A stretch of 64,000 nucleotides of DNA from CAVRQM01 sp963732775 (GCA_963732775.1 CAVTAR010000001.1:1798001-1862000), one strand, 5' to 3'; shown: positions 51,910 through 62,715, counted from the stretch's first letter. Numbers and translations are program-made. Notes: a model not told the origin generated them from the sequence alone.

Positions 51910-52674
51910 CTACTGGATCGTGTAGCCGCCGTCGACGACCAGGTTCTCGCCGGTGATCATCCCGGCCGCCCCGCTGGCCAGGTAGAGCGCCGCCAGCGCG
52001 ATCTCGTCGGGGTGGGCGAAGCGGCCGGTCGGGATCTTGCGCTTCATCGCCGCCCCCGCCTCGCCGGCCCACGCCTTGCGGCCCAGCTCGGTCTCCACCA
52101 CCGTGGGCGAGATGGCGTTGACGGTGATGCCGTGCTTCGCCCACTCGGCCGCCAGCACCTTCGTCAGGCCCAGGATGCCGGCCTTGCTGGTGCAGTAGGC
52201 GAGGTGGCGATCCAGCGCCACGAAGCTCGCCTGGCTCGCGAGGTTGATCACCCGCCCCGCGCCCGACTGCGACAGCGCCGGGAAGGCGGCGCGCGCCATC
52301 AGGAACGGTGCCCGCAGATTCACCGCCATGGTGGCGTCCCAGTCCTCGTCGCTGGTGTGCTCGGCCTCGGCGAGGCGGACGATGCCGGCGTTGTTGACCA
52401 GCACGTCGAGGCGCTCGTGCTGGCCGAGCGCCGCGGCCACGACCCGCTCGGCCTCGGCCCGCTGCGTGATGTCGGCGACGATGCCGAGATGGCCGGCGCC
52501 GTGCAGGCCCGCCGCCGCCTTCACCACCGCCGGGTCGAGGTCGGCGAGCACCAGCTGGGCGCCCCGTTCGGCGAACACGCGGGCGATCGCGTGGCCGATG
52601 CCAGCGCCCCCGCCCGTGACCAGCACGACCCTGCCGGCCATGTCGAAGGCACTCTCGAAACTGTAGCTGGCCAC
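51910..52674 (-). CDS. Short-chain dehydrogenase/reductase
   Basis: A 254-residue classical SDR, GTG start at 52674 with GGGGGA upstream. NAD(P)-binding TGGGAGIG is at residues 20-27, NNAG at 94-97 and the catalytic Tyr160-Lys164 in LAYCTSKAG. The adenine-pocket Asp in LADLDP suggests NAD preference. It is first of an SDR-DhaK-DhaL operon, so it probably oxidises the polyol that feeds the kinase. Confidence 0.92.
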   Translation of the reverse strand: MASYSFESAFDMAGRVVLVTGGGAGIGHAIARVFAERGAQLVLADLDPAVVKAAAGLHGAGHLGIVADITQRAEAERVVAAALGQHERLDVLVNNAGIVRLAEAEHTSDEDWDATMAVNLRAPFLMARAAFPALSQSGAGRVINLASQASFVALDRHLAYCTSKAGILGLTKVLAAEWAKHGITVNAISPTVVETELGRKAWAGEAGAAMKRKIPTGRFAHPDEIALAALYLASGAAGMITGENLVVDGGYTIQ

Positions 52675-52900
52675 GGCTCCCCCGGTCGCGGGACCGGCGG
52701 CGCGGCATCGCGCCGCCCGAGACCGCTCGCGGCCCGACCTTCGCACGCACTTGCCGGCTGTCAAGCGTTCGTGATCGCCCAGGCGTACCGCCCGCCTGAT
52801 TGACCCCTGCCCGCTTGACCGCGGCCGGACGGCCGCCCATTCCTGCAGGCGGGCGCGCCGCATCCGCACGGCGGCGGCGCGACCGAGGGAGGGCCAACCC

Positions 52901-53368
52901 ATGACCGGAGCCATCGCCATCGGCTGCGACGAGGCGGCGTTCGCGCTGAAGGAGACGCTGAAGCGCGCGCTGCAGGACCAGGGACACAGCATCCAGGACT
53001 ACGGCACGCGCGACGGCGAGACGGCGGCCTACCCCGACATCGCGTTCGCGGTCGCCGAGGCGGTGGCGGCGGGTCGCCACGACCGCGCCGTGCTGCTGTG
53101 CGGCACCGGCATCGGCATGGCGATCAGCGCCAACAAGGTGGCGGGGGTGCGCGCGGCGCAGTGCCACGACACCTATTCCGCCGAGCGCGCACGCAAGAGC
53201 AACGACGCCCAGGTGCTCTGCCTGGGCGCCCGCGTGGTCGGCCCGGAACTCGCCAAGGCGATCCTCGCCGCCTGGATGGCCAGCGAGTTCGAGGGCGGCC
53301 GCTCCGCCCCGAAGCTCGACCGGATCAGCGCCTACGAACGCTCCGCCCGGCTCGCCCCGGCCGGCTGA
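52901..53368 (+). CDS. RpiB/LacA/LacB-family sugar-phosphate isomerase
   Basis: A 155-residue isomerase, with GGGAGG upstream. The motifs AIGCDEAAFALKETLKRAL, the Cys-containing LLCGTGIGMAISANK and AQCHDTYSAERARKSNDAQV match RpiB. The wording around ARKSNDAQ and EFEGGRSAPKLDRI is closest, as I recall, to isomerases of tetrose phosphates (DerI/EryI-like) rather than housekeeping RpiB. It is divergent from the SDR with a 226-bp shared region (52675-52900). Confidence 0.9.
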   Translation: MTGAIAIGCDEAAFALKETLKRALQDQGHSIQDYGTRDGETAAYPDIAFAVAEAVAAGRHDRAVLLCGTGIGMAISANKVAGVRAAQCHDTYSAERARKSNDAQVLCLGARVVGPELAKAILAAWMASEFEGGRSAPKLDRISAYERSARLAPAG

Positions 53369-53609
53369 GCACCGCGGCGGCCCTGCCATCGGGCGCGCGG
53401 CCTGCAACGAAGTGTGAACCCCGGCCGCGAGCCATGGACGCGGTACAGGGGTTGGTCGTAGATGGGCCAGGGGTTGCAACCAGGGCCGCTCGCAACCGAC
53501 AGGAGACGTGCACAATTCGGCTCCGTCGATGCCTTTCCGACCGGCTTCCCGATGCCATGCCGCACGGCCAGGGGCACGGCCAGGAACGCGACCGGCGCTG
53601 CGTCGGGTC

Positions 53610-56411
53610 ATGAGCGACGCATCCGGCCTGGCCTTCCCGGCCCTCGACGCCTCGGCATCGCTCGGCTGGCGTGACCGGCGGCGGCGGCGGCTGGAACTGG
53701 AGATGGTCCGCCGCAGCCCGCTGTTCGATGCGGACTGGTATCGCGCCCGCTACCCGGAAGCGGCGTCCGCCGCCGACCCGGCGCTGCACTTCCTGGAGCA
53801 TGGCGCGGCCGAGGGCCACGACCCGGGGCCGGGGTTCAGCACCGCAGCCTACTACGCCGCCAATCCCGACGTCGCCGAGGCCGGCGTCAACGCCCTGTCG
53901 CACTACCTGGCCCACGGCCGGGCCGAGGGCCGGGCGCTGCGGCCCGAGGCGCTCCCGCCTGCCGACGGCACGCCCGCGGCGCCGCCCGCTTCGTCGCCCG
54001 CTTCGTCGCCCGCTCTGCCACACGCTCTGCCGCACGCTCTGCCTCACGCATGGCGTCGCCCGCGGCTGGCCCCCGTGCCCCTGCTGCGGGCCGTGGCCCG
54101 CTCGGTGCGCCGCCCGCGCTCCACGTTCCGGCCGACGCACGCCGCCGGCGCCGGGGCCGATGAGAGCGGGGGCGAGATCATGCTCCGCCGGGTGCGCGGC
54201 ACCGCGCCGACCCACTGGTGCCTGGTCCGCATCGCCGGGCGCCCGTCGGACATCCAGGTCCGCCTGCGCACGTTCCGCGACGGCACGATGCAGGAGCTGA
54301 GCCTGGGGGCCGCCGTAGGCGCGCCCGGGGCGCGGCTGGTGCGCCTGCCCGACGCGCCCACGCGCCTCGCCCTGCGCTGCGACCCCCGCCCCGGCGAGGC
54401 GGTCGAGCCGGACGCGCTGCCGGGGCTGGTCGCCATCCGCGAGATCGGCCGCATCGAGGCCCTGTCGCGCCTGCTCGCCACCCTGGCGACGCGCCGCCGC
54501 ACGCTGTTCGCGGCCGTGGCGCGCGGCCGGCTCGGGTCGCTGCTGCGTCAGGAAGCGGCCCGGCACACGCCGCAGGAGCTGACCGGCTACCAGAACTGGG
54601 TCGCGCTGTACGACACGCCGTCGGCCGCCCAGCTCGCCGCGATGCGGGTGCGCGCGCGCGCCATGCGCGATGCCCCCCGGTTCTCGGTGCTGGTGCCGAC
54701 CTACAACACCGCCGCCGGGCCGCTGCGCGAGATGCTCGCCTCGGTGCGCGCGCAGGTCTATCCGCACTGGGAGCTCTGCATCGCCGACGATGCCTCCACC
54801 CGCCCCCACGTGCGCGCGATTCTGCAGCAGGCCATGGCCGAGGAGCCGCGCATCCGGGTGCGGTTCCGCGGCCGCAACGGCAACATCTCGGCCGCGTCGA
54901 ACTCGGCGCTGGCGCTGGCCGGCGGCGACTTCGCCCTGCTGCTCGACCACGACGACGTGCTGGCGCCGCACGCCATGCTGGCGATGGCCGACGCCATCGC
55001 CGCCCACCCGGGGGCCGACCTGCTGTACTCGGACGAGGACAAGCTCGACGAGCACGGCCGCCGCTACGACCCCTACTTCAAGCCGGACTACAGCCCCGAG
55101 CTGCTGCAGGCACAGAACTTCGTGAGCCACCTCGGCGTCTACCGCATAGCCACGCTGCACGCCGTCGGCGGCTTCCGCGAGGGCTTCGAGGGCAGCCAGG
55201 ACTACGACCTGGCGCTGCGCGTCGCGGCGCGCACCCGGGGCCCCGTCGTGCACGTGCCGCAGGTGCTCTACCACTGGCGGCTGTACCCGGGGGCCGGCAC
55301 GTTCTCGTCCACGCAGGTCGCGCGCGCCACCGCCGCGGCGCGGCGCGCCATCGCCGAGCAGGCCGCCGGGCGCGGCGAGACGGTGCGCGTGCTCGACGGC
55401 GTGGGCCACTACCACCGCATGGTCCGCCCGCCGCCCGCGCGCTGGCCGCTGGTCAGCGTCATCGTGCCGACGCGCGACCACATCGACGTGCTGCGCGACT
55501 GCATCGACGGCCTGCTCGACGGCACCGACTACCCGGCGCTGGAGGTGCTGGTGGTCGACAACGGCAGCGTCGAGCCGGCGACCGCGGCCTACCTGCGCGA
55601 GATCGCCGCGCGGGGGGTGCGGGTGCTGGGCTACCCCGGCGCGTTCAACTACTCCGCCATCAACAACTTCGCCGCCCGCGCGGCGCGGGGCGAGATGCTG
55701 CTGCTGCTGAACAGCGACGTCTCGATGCTGGACCGCGGCTGGCTGAAGGAGATGGTGCAGGCCACCCGTGGCCCGGCGGTGGGCGCGGTCGGCGCGCGGC
55801 TGCTGTATCCCGACCGCAGCGTCCAGCACGCGGGCGTGGTGCTGGGCCTGGGCGGCGCCGCGGGCCACATCCATCTCGGCGCCGGGCGCGACGATCCCGG
55901 CTATTTCGGGCACCTCGCGATGGCCCACGAGGTCTCGGCGGTGACCGCCGCCTGCGTGCTGGTGCCGCGCGACTGCTTCTGGCAGGTCGGCGGGCTCGAC
56001 GAGGAGAACCTCCCGGTCGCCTTCAACGACGTCGATTTCTGCCTGCGCCTGCGCGAGGCCGGCTGGCGCGTCGTCTGGACCCCGCACGCGGAACTGCTGC
56101 ACCACGAATCGAAGTCGCGCGGCAGCGACTTCACCCCCGAGCGGGTCGACAAGTTCCACGCCGAAGTCGCCTACATGCGCCGGCGCTGGGGCGACCTGCT
56201 GCCGTGCGACCCGTTCCACAACCCCAACCTGTCGCTCGAGCACGCACGGCCCGCGCCCGCCTTCCCGCCGCGCGGCCGGCCGACCTGGGCGGTGGCTTCC
56301 GAGGTGGCTGCCGACGTCTCTCCGGACGTCGCTTCCGACGCGGCCACCGATGCTGTCCCGGCGACCGGCAGCCGCGCCGTGCGGCCCGCCGAAGCCGCCG
56401 CCGTCACCTGA
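53610..56411 (+). CDS. Large tandem GT2 glycosyltransferase
   Basis: About 933 residues. An N-terminal module (about 37-115, LFDADWYRARYPEA and YYAANPDVAEAG) is the kind found in O-antigen and surface-glycan enzymes. A low-complexity part follows, with SSPASSPALPHALPHALPHA encoded by short DNA repeats at 53985-54049. The first GT-A domain starts near 356 (RFSVLVPTYNTAAGPLREML, DHDD motif) and the second near 612 (LVSVIVPTRDHIDVLRDCID, then VVDNGSVEP). The start is uncertain: ATG at 53610 lacks a strong ribosome-binding site. A 241-bp gap (53369-53609) precedes it. It probably makes a surface polysaccharide with the following gene, 22 bp downstream. Confidence 0.85.
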   Translation: MSDASGLAFPALDASASLGWRDRRRRRLELEMVRRSPLFDADWYRARYPEAASAADPALHFLEHGAAEGHDPGPGFSTAAYYAANPDVAEAGVNALSHYLAHGRAEGRALRPEALPPADGTPAAPPASSPASSPALPHALPHALPHAWRRPRLAPVPLLRAVARSVRRPRSTFRPTHAAGAGADESGGEIMLRRVRGTAPTHWCLVRIAGRPSDIQVRLRTFRDGTMQELSLGAAVGAPGARLVRLPDAPTRLALRCDPRPGEAVEPDALPGLVAIREIGRIEALSRLLATLATRRRTLFAAVARGRLGSLLRQEAARHTPQELTGYQNWVALYDTPSAAQLAAMRVRARAMRDAPRFSVLVPTYNTAAGPLREMLASVRAQVYPHWELCIADDASTRPHVRAILQQAMAEEPRIRVRFRGRNGNISAASNSALALAGGDFALLLDHDDVLAPHAMLAMADAIAAHPGADLLYSDEDKLDEHGRRYDPYFKPDYSPELLQAQNFVSHLGVYRIATLHAVGGFREGFEGSQDYDLALRVAARTRGPVVHVPQVLYHWRLYPGAGTFSSTQVARATAAARRAIAEQAAGRGETVRVLDGVGHYHRMVRPPPARWPLVSVIVPTRDHIDVLRDCIDGLLDGTDYPALEVLVVDNGSVEPATAAYLREIAARGVRVLGYPGAFNYSAINNFAARAARGEMLLLLNSDVSMLDRGWLKEMVQATRGPAVGAVGARLLYPDRSVQHAGVVLGLGGAAGHIHLGAGRDDPGYFGHLAMAHEVSAVTAACVLVPRDCFWQVGGLDEENLPVAFNDVDFCLRLREAGWRVVWTPHAELLHHESKSRGSDFTPERVDKFHAEVAYMRRRWGDLLPCDPFHNPNLSLEHARPAPAFPPRGRPTWAVASEVAADVSPDVASDAATDAVPATGSRAVRPAEAAAVT

Positions 56412-56433
56412 GCGCGCCACCGCCAAGGATCCG

Positions 56434-59400
56434 ATGAACGAGATGCACTCCAGGGCGGAGCCCGCCGCCCGTCCCGTGTCGGACTCGGTCGAGCACCTGC
56501 TGTCCGCGCAGCTCGACGCGATGTTCTGGCGCCCGGCGCTGCTCGGCGCGCCGAGCGCCTGGTACGGCCACGTCCCGTTCGCCCACTGGCTGGTGGCCAG
56601 CGCCCGTCCGCGCTCCATCGTGGAGCTCGGCACCCACGCCGGCGTCTCCTACGTCGCGTTCTGCGAGGCGGTGCACCGCGCCGGGCTCGACACCCGCTGC
56701 GCCGCGGTCGACACCTGGGAAGGCGACGCCCACGCCGGCTTCTACGGCGAGGAGGTGTTCCGCGACCTCGCCGCGTTCCACGACGCGCGCTACCGCAGCT
56801 TCAGCAACCTGCTGCGCATGAGCTTCGACGCCGCCCTCGACGCGGTGCCCGACGGCAGCGTCGACCTGCTGCACATCGACGGCCGGCACGGCTACGACGA
56901 CGTGCGCCACGACTTCGAGAGCTGGCAGCCGAAGCTGTCCGCCCGCGCCACCGTGCTGCTGCACGACACCAACGTGCGCGACCGCGATTTCGGCGTCTGG
57001 CGCTTCTGGCGCGAGCTGGCCGCGGGCCTGCCGCATTTCGAGTTCCTGCACGAATCCGGGCTCGGCGTGCTGGCCGTCGGCATCGACGCGCCCGAGCCGG
57101 TGCGCGCGCTGTGCGACATCACCGCGCCCGGGGCGGTCGCGCGGCTGCGCGAGCGCTTCGCGCTGCTCGGCGAGCGCTGGATGCTCGACCGCACCGAGCG
57201 GCGGCTGGAACAGGCGAACGAGGGCCAGCGCGCCCATGTCCGCACGCTCGAGGACAAGTTCGCCGAGATGGCGGCCTACGCGCAGACCCTCGCCGACGCG
57301 CGCGAGCGGCCGCCGGAGCGCGCCGAGCTCCGCTCCGCGCTGGCCCGCGCGCTGGCCGCCGAGGTCGCCGCCGCGCGCGACGCGGCAGCACTGGTGCGCG
57401 CGCGATCGGACCTGGACCAGTCGCGGGCGCGCCTGCACGAGGTGCTCGCCTCGCGCTCGTGGAAGCTGGCCCGCCGGCTGCGCTCGGCCAGCGAGGCGCT
57501 GCGGCCCCGCGCCGACCCGTTCGGGGTAACCCCGGCGCCGGCCTCGCCGCGGCCGGACCCCGCCGCGCCGCCTCCGGCCGCCCGCCGGCCCGGCCGCGTG
57601 CTGTTCGCTGCCGGCGAACCGGACACCCCCGGCGCCATCTACCGCTGCGCCCGACAGGCCGAGGCGGCGCGCGCGGCCGGCTGGGAGGCGCGCTGGAAGG
57701 CTGCGGCGCGCGTCGATGCCGACGACCTGCGCGACACCGACCTCGTCGTGCTGTGGCGCGTCACCTGGAGCGACCACATCCAGGGCGTGGTGGAGCACGT
57801 CCGCATGTTCGGCGGCCGCGTGGCGCTCGACCTCGACGACCTGATGGTGCGCATGGACTTGGCACGGGTCGAGTACATCGACGCGATCCGCTCGATCAAC
57901 TGGTCCGAGGCGCACGTCCGCGGCATGTTCTCGGCGGTGATGCAGGTGCTGCACCAGGTCGATTTCTGCATCGGCACGACCGACGAATTGGCCGCCGAGA
58001 TGCGGCGCTGGCAGAAGGCCGCCTACGTGCTGCCGAACTGCTTCGACGCCGCGGCCTTTTCGCGCGCCCGGATGGCCGCCCGGCGGCGCGCAACCGGTCC
58101 CGATGACGGGCTGGTGCGGATCGGCTACGCCACCGGCTCGCGCACCCACCATCGCGACTTCATGGAATGCGCCGAGGGCGTCGCCGCGGCGCTGCGGGCG
58201 CGCGAGCACGCGCGCCTGGTGCTGTTCCGCAGCAGCGAGGACGGCGACGTGCTGCTCTCGCCCGACGAGTTCCCGGCGCTGGCCGACCTCGCCGACCGGA
58301 TCGAGTGGCGCACCCTGGTGCCGCTCGAGGCGCTGCCCGACGAGCTCGCGCGGTTCGACGTCAACATCGTGCCGCTGCAGCCGGACAACCCGTTCGTCGA
58401 TGCCAAGAGCGAGCTGAAGTATTTCGAGGCCGCCCTGGCCGGCGTGCCGAGCGTCGCCTCGCCCACTGGCCCGTATCGGCGCGCCATCGTCGACGGCGAG
58501 ACCGGGCTGCTCGCCGCCGGCGCGCCCGCCTGGGAGGCAGCACTGCTGCGGCTGATCGACGACGCGGAGCTGCGCGCGCGCATGGCCCGCGGCGCGGCCG
58601 CCGACGTGCTGTGGCGGCACGGGCCGGAGGGCAACGCGGAGCGGATGCGCCGGCTGCTGGAACAGCATCGCGGCGGCGCGCAGCCGGCCGAGGGCCGGGC
58701 GCTCGCCGAGGGCTTCGCGCTGCAACTGGCTGCCGACGCGGCGCCGGCCCGGCTCGCGCCGCTTACCCCGCTCGACACGATGTTCAGCCACGACGCGCTG
58801 GGCGAGGCCGCCGTCACCGTCGTGCTCGCCTCGTACAACTACGCCGACTTCATCCAGCAGGCGCTGGAATCGGTGCGGACCCAGACGCTCGGGCCGCTCG
58901 ACCTCGTGGTGGTGGACGACCGCTCCACCGACCCCGCGACGATGGAACAGATCCTCGACTGGGCGCACACCCACGCGGCGCGGTTCAACCGCCTGCTGGT
59001 GCTGCGCCACCGCCGCAACGCCGGGCTCGGGGCCACGCGCAACACCGGCTTCGCGTGCGCCGAGACGCGCTTCGTGCTGCCGCTCGACGCCGACAACATG
59101 CTGCGGCCGGACTGCGCCCTGCACCTGCTCGCGGCACTCGACGGCAGCGACGCGGCGTTCGCCTACCCGCGCCTGCAGCATTTCGGCGCCGACGACCGCA
59201 TCAGCGGCGGCGAGCGCTACGAGCCGCAGCGGCTGGTGGGCGGCAACTACATCGACGCCATGGCGCTGATCGCCCGCTGGGCCTGGGCCGCGGCCGGCGG
59301 CTACTACGTGCAGCGCGACGCCATGGGGTGGGAGGATTTCTCGCTCTGGTGCCGGCTCGCCGAACTCGGCCACTGGGGACAGGCGGTCGACGCGGTGCTG

Positions 59401-59559
59401 GCGGAGTACCGCGTCCACGCCGGCTCGATGGTCAACACCATCACCGAAACGCGCGACAACAAGCAGGCCATGGTGGCGTTCGTCGAGCAGCGCCACCCCT
59501 GGCTGCGCATCCTGGCGCGCGACCCGTTCGAGCGGAAATCGCGCGCAGCCCCGGCTTGA
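56434..59559 (+). CDS. Methyltransferase/GT4-like/GT2 fusion protein
   Basis: A 1041-residue three-part protein, ATG at 56434 with AAGGA upstream. Residues about 20-240 are a class I SAM-dependent methyltransferase (SIVELGTHAGVSYVAFCEAV, then DLLHIDGRHGYDDVRHDFES). A coiled-coil-like linker (about 260-350) follows. Residues about 387-770 are a GT-B-type glycosyltransferase (LFAAGEPDTPGAIYRC, later VPLQPDNPFVDAKSELKYFE). From about 793 there is a GT-A/GT2 domain (VTVVLASYNYADFIQQALES, DADNMLRPD). Such fusions occur in surface polysaccharide loci and suggest chain extension plus terminal methylation. Confidence 0.85.
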   Translation: MNEMHSRAEPAARPVSDSVEHLLSAQLDAMFWRPALLGAPSAWYGHVPFAHWLVASARPRSIVELGTHAGVSYVAFCEAVHRAGLDTRCAAVDTWEGDAHAGFYGEEVFRDLAAFHDARYRSFSNLLRMSFDAALDAVPDGSVDLLHIDGRHGYDDVRHDFESWQPKLSARATVLLHDTNVRDRDFGVWRFWRELAAGLPHFEFLHESGLGVLAVGIDAPEPVRALCDITAPGAVARLRERFALLGERWMLDRTERRLEQANEGQRAHVRTLEDKFAEMAAYAQTLADARERPPERAELRSALARALAAEVAAARDAAALVRARSDLDQSRARLHEVLASRSWKLARRLRSASEALRPRADPFGVTPAPASPRPDPAAPPPAARRPGRVLFAAGEPDTPGAIYRCARQAEAARAAGWEARWKAAARVDADDLRDTDLVVLWRVTWSDHIQGVVEHVRMFGGRVALDLDDLMVRMDLARVEYIDAIRSINWSEAHVRGMFSAVMQVLHQVDFCIGTTDELAAEMRRWQKAAYVLPNCFDAAAFSRARMAARRRATGPDDGLVRIGYATGSRTHHRDFMECAEGVAAALRAREHARLVLFRSSEDGDVLLSPDEFPALADLADRIEWRTLVPLEALPDELARFDVNIVPLQPDNPFVDAKSELKYFEAALAGVPSVASPTGPYRRAIVDGETGLLAAGAPAWEAALLRLIDDAELRARMARGAAADVLWRHGPEGNAERMRRLLEQHRGGAQPAEGRALAEGFALQLAADAAPARLAPLTPLDTMFSHDALGEAAVTVVLASYNYADFIQQALESVRTQTLGPLDLVVVDDRSTDPATMEQILDWAHTHAARFNRLLVLRHRRNAGLGATRNTGFACAETRFVLPLDADNMLRPDCALHLLAALDGSDAAFAYPRLQHFGADDRISGGERYEPQRLVGGNYIDAMALIARWAWAAAGGYYVQRDAMGWEDFSLWCRLAELGHWGQAVDAVLAEYRVHAGSMVNTITETRDNKQAMVAFVEQRHPWLRILARDPFERKSRAAPA

Positions 59560-59566
59560 GGAAGCC

Positions 59567-60835
59567 TCAGCCCGACACGGCCGCCGGCGCGCGCCGCGCC
59601 ACGAGCTCGGCCAGGTACTCCGCGTCGCGCGCCACGCCCGAGAAGCGGCCGGAGCCCCAGGTGTGCAGCCACGGCAGGCCGAGGAAGAACAGGCCCGGCT
59701 GCTCGGTCACGCCGCGGACATGGCGCGGCGTGCCGCGCGGCTCGAGCACCGGCGCCTCGATCCAGCGGAAATTGCTGCGAAAGCCGATGCACCACACGAC
59801 GCTGCCGATCCCCGCCGCGCGCACGTCGAGCGCCCGGTCGTCGTCATCCGGCTGCCAGGGCGGCAGGTACGGCGGCTCGGCCGGCGCGGCGATCCCCTCG
59901 CGCGCGACGAATTCGTCGATCGAGCGCTTGATCCGTTCCGACGTCGCATCCGCGTCGTCGAGATTGGCGGCGAGGTCCGGGCGGAACGCGATGCGTCGGC
60001 CGGCGATTGAGGCGAGGCTGCCGTGCAGCCGCATCCCCTCGCGGGCGAAGCGGCGCAGGTCGATGTCGCGGCCGCCGTCGCGTCCGGTGACGTAATGGTT
60101 GGTCTTGTCGCGCACCCCCTCGCGCAGCGGGTGGCGGTCCACCGGGATGTCGTAATAGCCCATGTCGTGCAGCCAATCGACCACGTCGCGCCCGCGGTAG
60201 AACCGCGCCACCCGCGGCGCGTCGCCCACGCACAGGTGCACCGCCCGCCCGGCCAGGTGCAGGTCCTCGGCGATCTGCGCGCCGGACTGCCCGGTGCCCA
60301 CCACCAGCACGGCGCCCGGCGGCAGCGCCCCGGGGTTGCGATACCGCGCGCTCTGGACCTGCGCGACCGCCGGCCCGAGTTCGGCGGCGTCGGGCGGCAG
60401 GATCGGGTCGTGATAGCCGCCGGTCGCCACCACCACCTGCGCGGCATGCAGCGGCCCCATGGTCGTTGCGATGTCGAAGCCGCCGCCGGCCGCCGGCGTC
60501 AGCCGCTGCACGGTCACGCCGCTGCGCACCGGCGCCTCGAACGCGGCGGCGAACCCGTCGAGGTAGCCGATGATCTCCTCGCGCACCATGAAGCCGTGCG
60601 GCTCGGCCCCGGCATAGGGATGGCCGGGCAGCGCGCATTGCCAGTTCGGCGTCACCAGGCAGAAGCTGTCCCACCGCTCCTCGCGCCAGGCGTGGAACGG
60701 CACGTGGCGCTCCAGCACGACATGCTCGATGCCGCGCCGGCACAGGTGCCAGGACATCGACAGCCCGGCCTGGCCGCCGCCCACGATCGCCACCGGGACA
60801 TCGCGCGGCAAGGGGCGCGGGGTCATCTGGTTCAC
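59567..60835 (-). CDS. nitH: Nit1C flavoprotein NitH (MSMEG_0569-type)
   Basis: A 422-residue flavin-dependent monooxygenase-like protein, GTG start at 60835 overlapping the NitG stop as GTGA, with AGGAGG upstream. The FAD motif is AIVGGGQAGLSMSWHL, the NADP motif VVVGTGQSGAQIAEDLHL (written VLVVGTGQSG), with the long C-terminal LPWLHTWGSGRFSGVARDAE. This family is the last gene of the nitrilase-linked Nit1C cluster. Known work links the cluster to cyanide or nitrile nitrogen use; the chemical step of this enzyme is not known to me. Confidence 0.88.
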   Translation of the reverse strand: MNQMTPRPLPRDVPVAIVGGGQAGLSMSWHLCRRGIEHVVLERHVPFHAWREERWDSFCLVTPNWQCALPGHPYAGAEPHGFMVREEIIGYLDGFAAAFEAPVRSGVTVQRLTPAAGGGFDIATTMGPLHAAQVVVATGGYHDPILPPDAAELGPAVAQVQSARYRNPGALPPGAVLVVGTGQSGAQIAEDLHLAGRAVHLCVGDAPRVARFYRGRDVVDWLHDMGYYDIPVDRHPLREGVRDKTNHYVTGRDGGRDIDLRRFAREGMRLHGSLASIAGRRIAFRPDLAANLDDADATSERIKRSIDEFVAREGIAAPAEPPYLPPWQPDDDDRALDVRAAGIGSVVWCIGFRSNFRWIEAPVLEPRGTPRHVRGVTEQPGLFFLGLPWLHTWGSGRFSGVARDAEYLAELVARRAPAAVSG

Positions 60836-61143
60836 GGCATCGCCTCCTGCTGCGGGCCCGGGTGCAGGGCGAGCACGGTCACGCTGGCATCGGCCAGGTC
60901 CGCGAAGCCGTGCGCCGTGCGTTCGATCGCGGCCAGTTGCGCCATCGCGCGGCTGCACGGCACGCCGAAGCGCTCGCGCACCCGCTCGCTCGCGGCCCCC
61001 AGCGCGGCACGGCTGCGGGCCAGGAAGTCGCCCAGCGGATAGCTCGTCGCCGGCCGGAGATACTCGGCCACCACGCGCGACGGCGAGTAGCACGACGCCT
61101 CGGCGCCATCCGGCCAGCGGATGCGGAATGTCACCTCGGGCAT
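60832..61143 (-). CDS. nitG: Nit1C conserved small protein NitG (MSMEG_0570-type)
   Basis: A 103-residue protein starting MPEVTFRIRWPDGAEASCYS, followed by SRVVAEYLRPATSYPLGDFL, the pattern of the MSMEG_0570 family (named as nitrogen-starvation response). The fold is not known to me. It overlaps nitH by 4 nt and begins 10 nt after the nitF stop, so it is part of one tightly packed operon. Confidence 0.88.
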   Translation of the reverse strand: MPEVTFRIRWPDGAEASCYSPSRVVAEYLRPATSYPLGDFLARSRAALGAASERVRERFGVPCSRAMAQLAAIERTAHGFADLADASVTVLALHPGPQQEAMP

Positions 61144-61153
61144 CGCATCGCCC

Positions 61154-62145
<992 letters not shown>

Positions 62146-62149
<4 letters not shown>

Positions 62150-62682
62150 GCGGCCCGTTTCGCCCGCGAAGCCGGCGGCGCGAGCGGCCGCAGCAGGCGG
62201 CTCTCGGTCGCGGTCGCCGGCGCGTACTGCGCGAGGTCGGCCTGCATCAGGTGGTGCGGCCGGCCGTGCCGCTCGACGGCGCCGAGCGAGGTCCAGTGCA
62301 GCCGCTCGAACAGCGCCACGTTCTGCACCTGCACCTCGGCGCGGAACTCCACGCAGCCGCGCGCGGTCGCTGTACAGACCGCCATCTGGATCAGCGCGGC
62401 GCCCAGCCCGCTCACCCGCCGGAAGTCGCGGTGCACCGCCAGGCGCGACCCCCACCAGCCGCCCGGTGCGCGCTCGTGGATGCGCACCGTGCCGACCACC
62501 TGGTCGGCCGAGCCCAGCACGCAGCCCTGCGCCACGATCGGGAGTGCGGTCGCATCCGCGCCGTCGATGTCGCTGTCCGCGAAGATGCCCTGCTCGACGC
62601 AGAACACCGCCTGACGCAGCCGGAAATGGCCCGCCCGCTCCCACGCCTCGGTGGCAAGGCAGACGCGGAACTCGCCCGGCAC
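62146..62682 (-). CDS. nitE: Nit1C GNAT acetyltransferase-like protein NitE (MSMEG_0567-type)
   Basis: A 178-residue GNAT-fold protein. The first part FRLRQAVFCVEQGIFADSDI and the acetyl-CoA loop region RVSGLGAALIQMAVCTAT are visible, with LFERLHWTSLGAVERHGRPH at the end. It belongs to the nitrilase-cluster acetyltransferase family. It lies 33 bp after nitD and overlaps nitF by 4 nt. Acceptor unknown. Confidence 0.88.
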
Positions 62683-62715
62683 GAACGGCTCGATGCAGTC
62701 CTGGTCACAGCATCG

